Shown here: positions 24,034 to 34,150 of the stretch, in pieces
How the letters are laid out: each line of letters begins with the position of its first letter
Position numbering within the stretch: the stretch's first letter is position 1
Origin: Nepenthes gracilis
Taxonomy: Eukaryota; Streptophyta; Magnoliopsida; Caryophyllales; Nepenthaceae
DNA length: 64,000 bases
Reading direction: 5' to 3'
Assembly (NCBI GenBank): GCA_033239525.1
Contig: BSYO01000006.1
Coordinates: 19,554,175-19,618,174 of the forward strand
Notes under the pieces: generated by a model
The model's input: only the letters and a program-made list of their open reading frames with translations
Database searches by the model: none
Told to the model about the DNA's origin: nothing
Position numbers and translations under genes: made by a program

Positions 24034-24380
24034 GGGAGTTGAAATGACACGCCATCATGCCACCGGCCTGTCAGTTGAAAAATTAGTCATGTGTCCGCAT
24101 GCTGTGAATTTGCAATCCGAGTAATTATTGTGCTAGAAAATTTGATTCGACTGCTTCCTTTCAGGAAGCAACACATGTCAGCAATGATGGGCGCATGATT
24201 ACGAGATTGTTCCTCTTCTCTGTTGTTCACACTCCTTTAAGCGGTCTGTCCGTTGTTTTTTAAGTTTTCCACACTTTCCTTGAACTTTTTTTCTGAACAT
24301 TTTCTAAGTGTTGTGCTATCTTTCTTCTTACTTCCACTCCCATGTTTCCTTCTGTTACCTAGATTGCTTTAGTTATCAAG

Positions 24381-25761
24381 GTTAATGAGGTAAGGGAGTT
24401 GTACATCGAGTTCAATATCCCCAAGTCGATCGTCTTTGGGATACTAGATGAGGGAGACAGGGCATGTTCTCTTCCTAAGGTTACATCACCATTTACGAGG
24501 CCCACCTAAGGAGTGGGTTACGCCTTCCAGTTCCTGACAAGCCGATGGATATTCTGACTGCCCTTCGAGTCCCCATAGCATGGTTTCATGCTAATGCAAT
24601 GTGTTATCTATGCACGCTATGCATCTTTCTTTGCCAACGTGCAAAGTTGTTGATGGTGAGAGCATTGAGAGTGATGTTCCAATTTGTCCAGGGCAGAGAG
24701 TGGGTGTCCCTGTCCTCATGAGGACTCCAAATCAACAACGCCATATATGAGTCTCTGAAGAACTGAAAGAACCAGTTCTTTTACATTCATGTTGATTCGT
24801 CCTAGCACTTGGCCAGAGAGTGGGGCAGGATGCCTGACATTTATATTGGGATGCCCACTGAGGAGGAGGTTGCTGCGGTGTAGCCGCTTCTAGAGCTGGT
24901 GGAAGGCAACTTTCTGGAGTTTTTGAGAGACCAATTGATTTCTCAAGCAGAGGCAAAAAAGGCACGATGGGGACTGCTTTCTCCAGAGTAGAAGATGAAT
25001 GAGCCTTCCCATAATAGGTAGGTAGGCGCCCTCACGATCAAGTCTGCTGGCGCACCTCCCAACAAGGAGACTCCCACGAGTCTAAGACAGAAGAAGGCGA
25101 CAACGGTGATGTCTATTTCTTCTCCTTTCACGGTGCCAGAGCATATTTTGACCAACCAGTTTGTTGGAGTTGGGGATAGCTCTGGCGTGGGTGAAGTTGG
25201 GGCTGTCGTTGGGGCATTTAGGGTTGCATTGTGCTCCCCTATGAGCAGCGCCATTCTTGCGCTACCATGACGGGAGCAACTGGCTGTGCCATCGGAGTTA
25301 CTTGCGAAGCCCTCAGTTGAGCAGGCTGTTGAGTTGCCTGTGGAGACACTCAAGAGCCTCCCGAGGCACCCGATGCGCCACAGCGGAGAGCCTCGGTGGC
25401 GGTTGGCATCAAAGACTGAATGGCAGATGAACCTACCACTGGAAAGCCCACTGAGGCGGTGGGCTTTGCTGTTGAGATGCTGGAGGAGTCTACTGTCGGA
25501 GAGCCTGTTGAGGCGGTGGCCCTCACAGCACAATTGCTGGAGGAGTCTGCGGCGGAGGCTGCTACAGGGCCTGCTTAGGGGATCACTATTTCTAATCCAC
25601 CGCCACCTGAGCCAAGGTCTCGCAGCAGGCCTGTAAGGCCAGTGCGTAGAATTTGGCAAATAAACCTTTGCAACTCTGCTTCTCTTTTTTCTCTTTGTTG
25701 CTGATATATAGCATTTTTACAGGCGGAGAAAATTACGGGTGCAGTCATTAAGGACCTACCT
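24381..25761 (+). pseudogene. Antisense extra ORF of the left Tat element (decayed)
   Basis: Read on the + strand, the segment matches the right copy piece by piece: VRELYIEFNIPKSI against VKALCVEFNIPKDI, then EAHLRSGLRLPVPD, NAIYESLKN and LAREWGRMPDIYIG. It is riddled with stops and frame changes. This N-terminal region resembles the plant 'putative gypsy-type transposon' (Transposase_28) family. An intron is still visible: exon 1 ends RRIWQ at 25,659 and exon 2 starts AEKITGAVIK at 25,723 after TTTTTACAG, but the donor GT has become AT. The C-terminal coiled-coil part is missing after about 25,761. The ORF lies opposite in sense to the pol block, whose stop is at 25,820, tail to tail. Confidence 0.6.
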
Positions 25762-25819
25762 CTTTTATTAATAATAAACAATATGTGCAAGCTAACATAT
25801 GGATAACCTACCTGTGTCT

Positions 25820-26990
25820 TTACTGGAAGTAGCACTTGAGGTGGACCGCGTTCCACGTCCAAGGAACCAACTTGTCATTCTGGGTACGAAGTTTGTACAC
25901 TCCATTCCACAGAACGGCAAAGACTAGAAAATAGCCTTCCCAAACCGAAAAAATTTTATTCCGGTTGGTGGTCTTGCCCGAAGTCTCGATGCTTCGCAAG
26001 ACCATGTTTGTAATTTTGAATTGTCGCGCTTTTACCTTCTTACTGTAATAGTATGTGACTCGTTGTTGGTAGGCCACCATTCATAGTCTGGTGGCGTCAC
26101 GAGCCGACTCCAACAAATCTAGGTGTTTTCAAATTTTTTGGGAGTTACCTTATGGGTCGAAAGACTCAACCCTAAGATTTGAAAGCCCAATCTCCACCGG
26201 AATTACTATTTCGGTCCCGTAACAAAGATTGAAGGGCATCTCGCAAGTCGGCTCTTTTGGAGTCGTCCGATAAAACCATAAGACGGAGGGTAGCTTGTCA
26301 ACCCATGAGCCCCTGCGTCCCCCTGTTTGATCTTCAGACCGTGGTGTAGAGTGCGGTTTGTGACTTCAACCTGTCCGTTGGCCTGCGGTGTGCCACCGAA
26401 GTATGAACCCATCTGATGTCTAGATTGGAGCAATATTTGGTGAAGCATTTTATGGAGAATTAGGTTATGTTGTCAGTCACGAAGACCTCGAGAATGCCAA
26501 ATCTGGTGACTATACACTGGTAGACGAATTCTAAAGTGTTGGATTCAGTGATCTTGGTCAGCGGGGCAGCTTCAACCCATTTGGTGAAGTAGTTAATGCC
26601 AATGATGATAAACTTTCTTTGCACGGTGGCAATGGAAAACGGGTTGAGAATATCGAGCTCCTATTATGCGAAAGGCCAGGGAGCTTGAAGTGACCACAAC
26701 TCAGCAGGCGGTTGATTGTGAAGATTACCGTTGAGCTGGTAATTTTCACACTTCTTAACGAAGTCGAGGGTGTCTCTCTTCATCGTTGGCCAGTAATAGC
26801 ACTGAAGCATGATCTTGAACGTCAGGTTTTTACCGTTGATGTGAGATCCGTAGATCCCGAGGTGGATTTCGCTCAATGCGTAGTTCACTTCCTCAGGGGT
26901 TAAGCACCTGAGGTATGGAATCAAGTAGCCACGATAATATAACCGTCCGTCGACCATGGTATACCAGCTAGCTGTTTTCTTAAGCTGCTT
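25820..26990 (-). pseudogene. Integrase domain of Tat-type pol (decayed)
   Basis: The zinc-binding N-terminus reads EIHLGIYGSH, then YYWPTMKRDTLDFVKKCENYQ; the second cysteine of the H-H-C-C set is now Tyr. The catalytic core follows as DYFTKW-like and VTDN segments, and TPQANGQVEVTNRTLHHGLK marks the region of the third acidic residue. The chain ends with LVPWTWNAVHLKCYFQ, the usual C-terminus of this pol type, at 25,820. Stops and frame changes disrupt the domain, so it cannot be functional. Confidence 0.8.
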
Positions 26991-27059
26991 AGCTTCTTCT
27001 GCATTATCTGGCAGTGTTCCGTCTGTCAGGTATCTCTGTTAAGGTGTCATTCAGCTGTC

Positions 27060-27960
27060 TGTGTTGGAGATTTACATTACTTTCTGTTCCTCCGTACTGG
27101 GAGTGCTCACGACCTCCCGCATGTCTCTCGAATACTGTTTTGGGTTTTCTGCCGCCGCTGCTCTGGCGAGTTGGCCAACCTTCCAGTTTTTAACTCTTGG
27201 GATGTGGACCAGGTGCAACTTATCAAATCTCCGGAGGGCATCCTTCGCCTTAGCCAAGTATTTGTCTAAGTGAGGGTTATAAGCCTCGAAAATTTCGTTT
27301 ACCTGGTTAACAATCAGCTCAGAATCGCTCTAGATGGTTAGTTGTCTAGCGGTGCATTCTTTTGCTAGTTTTAGCCCAACTAACAAGATTTCATACTCGA
27401 CAACATTGTTGGTGGTCGAAAAGTCGAGTCTAAGAGAGTATTTCACCTCAAACCCATCAAGGGTCTTCGAGACCACTCAGCACCGCTACCGGACTCCGTA
27501 GATGATCTGTCCATGTTGAGGACCCACTTCGACTCTTTCCTGCACCATTCTTTGCCCTTAGTGGGCTGTTTTCTTTAAGAATTGGTGTCGTGGTCTCGAT
27601 AATGAAGTCTGCCAAAGCCTATCCTTTAATGGCTGGTCTTGATCGAAATTTAATGTCTAACTCTCCCAACTCGATAGCCCACTTAACTAGTTATCTAAAA
27701 ATGTCGGGTTTCTGGAGTATGTTCTTCAGAGGTTGGTTGGTCAGGATTATCAAGCGATGAGCCTGAAAATAAGGCCTCAATTTTAGAGTGGAGAAGACAA
27801 GTGCCAAGGCTAACTTCTATGCACGCAGCTAGCGTATCTCTAGGCTGGTCAACATTTTACCTACATAGTAGACCGGCCGTTAGGAGTTGGAGTCCTAGCA
27901 TGTGAAGACAAAGCTGAGAGCCACCTCCGATTCTGACAGGTAGATGTACAGCTCCTCTCC
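27060..27960 (-). pseudogene. Two consecutive RNase H domains of Tat-type pol (decayed)
   Basis: The first domain (about 27,960-27,600) carries RPVYYVGKML, KLALALVFSTLKLRPYFQAH and LIILTNQPLKNILQKPD, typical of gypsy RNase H. The second (about 27,470-27,070) carries VEYEILLVGLKLAKE, SDSELIVNQVNEIFEAYNP and HIPRVKNWKVGQLARAAAAE, typical of the extra RNase H that plant Tat-lineage elements carry. Having two RNase H modules is the best lineage marker in this element. Both contain stop codons. Confidence 0.75.
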
Positions 27961-28119
27961 ATCCTTGGGTGACGTCTGCAACGATAGATTGGTCAGGTAC
28001 TGCTTCAATTCGTCGAAAGCTGCCAGGCATTCTGCAGTCCATCGGAATCCGTTTGTTTTTGTTCCCGTTAAAGCCTTGAAGAAATGATGGTACTTATCTC
28101 CTGACTTGGCCAAGAAGCG

Positions 28120-28960
28120 GGACAAAGATGCCAGTCATTCGGTTTGCCTTTGGACATCTTTGACACTTTGTAGCGAAGTCATGTCCATGAGGGCCTTAAT
28201 CTTCTCCGACTTTGCTTCGATCTTCTATTGAGAGATGATGAACCCAAGAACCTTCCTAACGATACTTCGAAGACGCACTTAAAAGGATTCAGCTTCATCT
28301 GATGTGCGTAGAGCACCTCGAAGGACTCAGCAAGATCACGAATATGGTCATTGGTGGTCTTACTCTTGACGAGCATGTCGTTGACGTATACCTCCATATT
28401 GCGGCCAATCTACTTTTTGGACATCTTGTTCACGAGCCGTTAGTAAGTGCACCTGTGTTCTTTAGACCAAATGGCATCACCCTATAGCAGTAAGTGCCTT
28501 GGTCCATCATAAACGAGGTGTGCTTCTCGTCCTCTGGGTTCATCCGAATCTGGTTGTAACCCGAGTACGCATCTATGAAACTCAGGAACTCGTACCTGAA
28601 TGTTGAGTCCACTAATAGGTCGATCCTGGGTAAAGGGAAGCTATCTTTTGGGTAGGTTTTGTTAACGTCAGTGAAGTCGACACACATTTCCCATTCCCAT
28701 TTTCCATTGCTCTTTTTTACTAAAACGATGTTGAAGGGCAAGTCCGAGTACTGAACTTCTCTAATGAAACCGGCATCCAATAGTTTTTTTATCACTTCTC
28801 AGATAACGATTAGTTTCTCCACGGAGTGGTTCCTCCGCATCTATCTGACAGGTTTGCGGCTGGGACCAGGCCTAACTTGTAGACCATTATTCTGACCGGA
28901 ATCCCAGGCATGTCAGCAAGGGTCTATGAGAAGATGTCAGCGTTTTATCGTAAGAACACG
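28120..28960 (-). pseudogene. Reverse transcriptase domain of Tat-type pol (decayed)
   Basis: Motifs in order are LLDAGFIREVQYSDLPFNIV, NGKWEWEMCVDFTDVNKTYP, KDSFPLPRIDLLVDS, FLSFIDAYSGYNQIRMNPED, YCYRVMPFGLKN and MEVYVNDMLVKS. The catalytic YVDD box reads YVND (28,377-28,388), so an essential Asp is lost, and frame breaks follow. Confidence 0.88.
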
Positions 28961-29079
28961 ATTAACTCGTCACGCAGTGTCCAAGTGAGAGAGCTTCCGA
29001 TCTGTATGCACCTCTTCGGGTCCTCCGAAATCAATGGGATTAAATCAGTAGCCTCACTAGATTGCGCTTGTTGCGGAGT

Positions 29080-29480
29080 TGCTTCATCTTGATGGTCGAG
29101 TTCTCCTACTGTCTTGGTGCTGCCACTCGGTGCGATCTGAGACATCTAATAACATGTCACCGAGTACTTTACCAACACCTGATGCTATTGGAAACTTTAA
29201 TTTGGTGCGGTATTTGATGGCCCCTAACGCTATTACCGACGATACGAGTCTAGTATAGCGTTGGATACGAAAAGGTAGATCAATGATCAAGAATTTGAGT
29301 GTTGCGGATTTATTGGGTACGTGCCTAGGTGATGGATCATTCCTTACTGGCTTCTAGCTCATTATATTAGGCATGATAGGTTTCAATTGACTTTTTAAAC
29401 CCAATCTAAAAAATGCATTATGGTAAAGCAAATCGCCAAAACTTCCATTATCAATGAAAAGGCGAGATCAATGACCAAGA
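29080..29480 (-). pseudogene. Aspartic protease remnant of Tat-type pol
   Basis: On the minus strand, DNGSFGDLLYHNAFFRLGL is followed by FLIIDLPF and KLKFPIASGVGKVLGD, the usual order of the protease region in this lineage. The sequence then runs into the RT linker (RCIQIGSSLTWTLRDELIVFLR-like, 28,950-29,040). Several in-frame stops are present. Confidence 0.65.
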
Positions 29481-29660
29481 ATGCTAGTTAACACAACCGC
29501 CTGCAAAGCCTAAGGACCTCACTCCTTAGGCAACACTAGAATGGCAGCCGGCCAACCAAGTTGGCCATCCAATGCAACAGATATGCAAACACAAAAGCAG
29601 TAAAGGCAAATGGACACAAAGTTGAAAAAAAAATTTTCATTTTATTGCTTTCGAATGTGT
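29481..29660. other. Breakpoint between the two Tat-type copies
   Basis: Left of this zone pol reads toward the left; right of it the extra ORF and its trailing sequence belong to an element that reads toward the right. An AATAAAA signal on the minus strand (about 29,640) would serve the extra ORF. A short copy of the protease phrase FLVIDL (about 29,460-29,475) sits just outside the protease start, duplicating FLIIDL at about 29,280-29,295. Confidence 0.5.
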
Positions 29661-29723
29661 TACAAAATATATCTTAAGTACATAGATACAAGGGAGGTCC
29701 CAAAAAATGTATAATATGAGAGG

Positions 29724-31553
29724 CTACGGGGGCGGCGAAGGCCCCTGGCTGTCACGAGGCTCCCCCACGAGGTTGTCTCTATCCTGAGCCGCTCTGTTGG
29801 ATAGATTGATGAAGTCAACAGGGAAGTCGGGATAGACAAACCGCACAATGCGCTGATTGACGTTGACCCCTTCCAACAGCCGCGCATAGATCATACTCTC
29901 GACCTTATAGGGGCAAATGAGGAGGCTCAAGTCATTCTCCAAGGTTGCCACTTGCCCGGTAAGTTGATTAATGCGTGCTTTGGCTCGATCGCCCTCATCC
30001 TTTGGACGGGTAACCTCGGCCTTCAAGTCTGCAACCTCAGCCTTTAAGTTGGCATTCTCCGTTTTGACCCCTGCCAAGACAGTCTCGAGGGCAGCAGTCT
30101 TCTCACGTTGCTCCCCCCCGAAGCAGCCAGCCTAACATTCATCCAGGCGATCTCTGCCTCCCTATCGGTGATCACCTGGTCACGCTGCTCCATTGCCTTG
30201 ATGACAGCAGCAGCCAGCTTCGACGTCTGCACAAAAAACAAACGAAGAATAAGTTAGAAATCCGGGAAAGGAGAAAGTATGTAGAAGCCATCACCAAGAA
30301 TTATACCTCCCAAACTCTCCTCACGGGCCTCTCGAGCCTAGCCTTCAGACCTGGCCGAGGCGGCGGTGGGCCAGGAGCGACGTTCTCTCGAGCTGAGCTG
30401 GCAGCAGCCTCCTCCAGGATCTCATCCAGCATCCCTTCATCAATGTCATCCATAGCAATCGCAGGATCCCCAACTACAGCCTCCGCAGCAGCTGCTAGAG
30501 GATCAAACTCCAACATTGGCTCCACAGTAGGAGTCTGCACGACTGGAGAGCCAACGGATGGCTCCTGTGCCTCCACCACTGGCTCACAGGCGGGCTCCAT
30601 AAAAGACTATGTTTGCACCGCTCGAGGAGCCGCCTGTGGCGCGGGCTGCACCAAGATGATATTTTCTTCCATGGCCACCGGCAGGTCTTCAAAGGTCATT
30701 TCCATGCCCGTGGTATGCCGAGGCTGCTGCAGATCCCGGCGGTGACGTAATCGGGGCACGACGACGACGAGAAAAGCATCTCCAACACCTTCTTAGGCAA
30801 CAGACCAATAAAGCCTTCATCTGTGGGGTGGATACGGATAAGCAGATCCTTGGAGTCCGCCGGCCGCATCATCCTCGCCGGCGGCATGGGCTTTTAAACC
30901 TGGGAAGGCGGTCCCCAGTTCACCTTATTGGTCTCTAACCTAGAGACCAAGAAGTCCCGCTTGAAGTCCACAATGTGGTCATTGACCAATTTGGTCAACC
31001 ACTCTAAGGACGCCGTATCTGCCACAGAAGGCGTCCCAGTATATACATCCGGCACTTGGCCCCGGTCCTTCGCAAGGGGCCATGTTGGCGCCACGCTCAC
31101 GAAAAAGAACCGATTCTTCCAGTTCTTGAGCGAATCGTAAATGGCCGTGTTTATTTTAAGGCCAGGATGGGGGACGAGGGATATCCACTCGCCTCCCTGG
31201 TTTATTTTGAAGAGCCCCTTCACCATCGGCATCGTCAACCTCTTGGAGTGCTTGCGAAGAACAATACAGAGGGTGCAAATATACCGCAAGACGTTGGCAT
31301 GAAGTTGAAAAACTCGGACTCATAGGGCTTGCAAGATCAACCGTAAGTCATCCGGCAGAGGAAGACAGAGGCCGCTCCTCAGGTGGGCGTCGTATATCAT
31401 TATGTGCCATGCTGGTGGAGAGAAGGCCCTGTCATCCTTGCCCGGGACCCTCCACGTAATATCCTTAGGGATATTGAACTCAACACACAATGCTTTCACG
31501 TCACCCTCTCGAAGGACAGAGGCGATGTTGGCGACGGAGGCCATGGCAAACAA
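29724..31553 (-). pseudogene. Antisense extra ORF of the right Tat element, intron-containing, nearly intact
   Basis: The minus-strand frame opens MFAMASVANIASVLREGD at 31,553. It continues VEFNIPKDITW, YDAHLRSGLCLPLPDDL, RYICTLCIVL, GEWISLVPHPGLKINTAIY, then a Pro/Glu-rich stretch. Exon 1 ends RRVWE at 30,307. An 80-bp GT-AG intron (30,227-30,306) follows, and exon 2 reads TSKLAAAVIKAMEQRDQ, then a coiled coil (NLKAEVADLKAEV, 30,000-30,060) to a stop at 29,724. Only a few lesions are seen: a TGA near 31,320, a TAA near 30,896, a frame change near 30,600-30,700 and a one-base slip in a G-run near 30,113-30,119. The N-terminus resembles the 'putative gypsy-type transposon' family of plants; function is unknown. 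Relative to its own + oriented 3' LTR it is antisense. Confidence 0.65.
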
Positions 31554-32120
31554 AGGAGCCAGGGTTTCTCGAAGGAACGAAGGAAAGTCGAAGACGAAGC
31601 AAGGAGGTGTGGAGGAATGTTCAAAACGAGGAGGGAAAACTTAAACAGCGAAGTATAAAATGCTTTAAACTGCCTCAGAAAGGACGCCATCAGTTCTGCC
31701 ACGTGTCGCCTCCCTGATTGGCCCTTCAAAAGGCAAATCTCTGACGTATTAATAGCCCAGATATCCACCCAACCAAAAGAAGACGCGTGTCTACTTTTGG
31801 CCTGATAAGCCGGCTGATGGCCACGCATCAATCAAGGGCTCATAAAGTTTTTTCAAACCCACTCAAAGACGGCCAACAGATTTTTGTCAATATTCTTTCC
31901 TAATCGACCAAAGGCGCCGTCAGCCTCGGCCAACGTTTTTTCCAAATCACCAAAGATGTAATAGTTTGGTCAACGTTCTTCTGAATCACCAAAGACGGCC
32001 AATCACTCTCCCAACTTCCCTCTCTAACTTTCATAGAGTCCTCCGGGATCCTCAAACGACGAAGGACAGTGAGGGGCATCCTATCATAAACATGCCGGAG
32101 GCCAGAATTTTGGCTACCGG

Positions 32121-32133
32121 CATGGGGGGCTAA
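32121..32133 (+). other. Polypurine tract before the right Tat LTR
   Basis: CATGGGGGGCTAA immediately precedes the TGATGGG start of the LTR, the layout expected for second-strand priming. It fixes the LTR as a 3' LTR in + orientation. Confidence 0.7.
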
Positions 32134-33259
32134 TGATGGGTATACCATGATATGGGTTGACCCACGGTCAAAGAAGGCCCAAATGGCTTGTTGGACGGTC
32201 ACTCAAAAGTGACCCAACAGGAGGCACAGGCTCAAATCCTGAAAGGCCCAATACGGTCAACGCCAAGATTGACTGTGATGTACTATAGCAAGGAGCTCAA
32301 AAGGCTTCAATCTCGAAATCACCAAGGCGCAAAACCGGCAAAGCGAACACGCACGAAAAGCAACGGTCCTTTCATGATCACATGCCTTTCCTAAAAGCTG
32401 ATCTTCCTCAAAAATGGCGGCAATGACTTTAGCGCCAACAAAACAGTCACAAAGGCATGAGACAATTTGAAGATCCATTGCACTGTGCAGCAGAAAGATG
32501 ATCCATCAAATCACAACTGTCAGGCCCACTAACTCTGAGAGGGCCTCCATTGCCGGTCCATGAGGAGTATGCCACCTTGCCCAGAGAAGGAGGCTCTCCT
32601 GCTATCCATAAAAACTTAAGATCTTCGTTCTGGAAGAAGGAGGCCTTTACATGCTTTTACAGGCTCTTACACAAGCTCTTACGTGCTCATACAAGCTCAC
32701 ATACACACAGGCATTCTCAGACACACAAGCTCACGAACAAACAACGAAAGCTTACTCAGAAATAGGAGCTCACTTGCTCACTCTCTAACTTGTCTTCCTG
32801 AGAATACTGAGAACTAGCTTCCTGAAAGACTTCCTACAGTCTCACCCATACGAACGCTTACAAAGCTTGAACGGAGGCTCACCTTCTCCTTCTCTCTGCA
32901 CAAGCATTCATCCTCTAATCCCACCAGGGGCCTCCGGATTCCTGGAGACCTCTTCAGCTTTCTGAGAATCGTTCACTAAAGTTTCCACGCTTTCAAGACA
33001 TCGCTTCCTTACACTCTCTGTGAGCAGGAAGTAAGAGCTTACATTCTTAACAAGCCAACACTCCCGACCGTCCTACTCTCTCTCTCTCTTTTGCTTTCCG
33101 GTTTACCTTCCCTACTTAGAAGGCTTTTACTGACTTGAGCGTCGGAGTGTTTTCTGTGGAACAATATCCCGCCGACACACTAACCTCTCGTTCTCTTTAG
33201 TGGTGTGTAGGATTCAGACTCAGTGAACGGAGCCGGGTCGAGCTATCCAGATGAATCCA
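32134..33259 (+). mobile_element. Tat-type 3' LTR, right copy
   Basis: It starts TGATGGGTATACCATG and ends near ATGAATCCA. Near the end it carries ACTTGAGCGTCGGAGTGTTTT, the conserved segment near the 3' end of many plant gypsy LTRs. The left LTR holds the same landmarks in reverse complement. The right boundary is placed where similarity with the left copy stops and is accurate to a few bases. Confidence 0.75.
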
Positions 33260-34020
33260 AATTTAACCCATTCATTCAATTATTTTTTAAAAATAAAAAA
33301 TTAAAGTAATTTTTTAAAAAAAAAAATCAAAGATGGAAATGATATAATTGTATACATTAATTTAAGTTCTAAATTATGGTAAATCTAATTATTCAAAATT
33401 AATAAAAAAAAGTAAAAATTAAATAAATTAATAAAATACAATGATGTAGGGATATTCTCACTCCGTTTTTTTGAGGTGAGACGTTAAATGACACGATACG
33501 GTTCATTTATTCAGGCTATTTGATTTTGTAAACAGGCCATATAGGTATAGACTGAAACTTTAAAATCTCAATCTAACATAGTACATGACCCATAATATGT
33601 TAAGCCAAACGTGCTTATAAGCTATATCATGAATACGACATAGCTCATATATTAAAAATATATATTAAAAATAAAATTATTTTTTATTTCCTTTTATCTC
33701 TCTTGTCCCCTTTTTATCTCAAACCTGATTTCAAATGAGCTATATCTGACATAATCAGATCGTATCATAAGTTGACAAGATTTGTGGAGCCGTCTACGGC
33801 CTGAGTTGACACAATTCAAAATGATGGACTGTGCTATCTTTTGATATTATTTACTAGTAGCCATGCTTAACACAACTCATAACAGATTGAACCAAATCGT
33901 GTCACGGGCAGCTGAAATCCATTTAACACCTCTAGAGGTGGTAGCATATTTCCAACGTGTAATTACTATAGTTAAGGAAGGGTATTTGTGTACCTCCAAA
34001 ACAAGTATCCGAACTCACGA
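33260..34020. other. A+T-rich intergenic DNA, no gene seen
   Basis: Low-complexity A+T-rich sequence follows the LTR, with no coding character on either strand. Confidence 0.5.
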
Positions 34021-34030
34021 AGCAGTTGGA

Positions 34031-34150
34031 CCCTAACCCTAAAACCCATTGGCGCGCTGCTGCCTATAAAAGGATCGATGTTGGACGATTCACTGCCCTC
34101 AATCGCTGTTCGTATCGCCTACTTCACACTGGGATTGTGTCGTCCGTCAG
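34031..34150 (+). promoter_or_regulatory. Telo-box plus TATA promoter and possible first exon
   Basis: CCCTAACCCTAAAACCC (34,031-34,047) is a doubled telo-box. TATAAAAGG follows at 34,065-34,073, and a good splice donor (CGTCAG before GTATCTAC) lies at 34,150/34,151. In plants, telo-boxes next to a TATA box mark genes for translation components and snoRNA clusters. A short frame from the ATG at 34,078 runs into the donor, but no downstream exon was recognised. It may drive a non-coding RNA or a gene whose body I cannot identify. Confidence 0.45.

Larger units (their letters stand above)
22528..33259. mobile_element. Composite Tat-type Ty3/gypsy retrotransposon with inverted 3' ends
   Basis: From left to right this block holds an LTR in minus orientation (22,528-23,477), a 56-bp array, an extra ORF on the + strand (24,381-25,761), a minus-strand pol block (25,820-29,480), a second copy of the extra ORF on the minus strand (29,724-31,553), a shorter repeat array, a polypurine tract and an LTR in + orientation (32,134-33,259). 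Both LTRs begin TGATRGGTA at the inner edge and end with matching GTGGTGTGTAGGAT segments at the outer edge, so both are 3' LTRs pointing outward. No gag with zinc knuckle and no 5' LTR is present. Two RNase H domains support the Tat lineage. The block seems to be two elements fused near 29,480-29,660. Confidence 0.7.
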
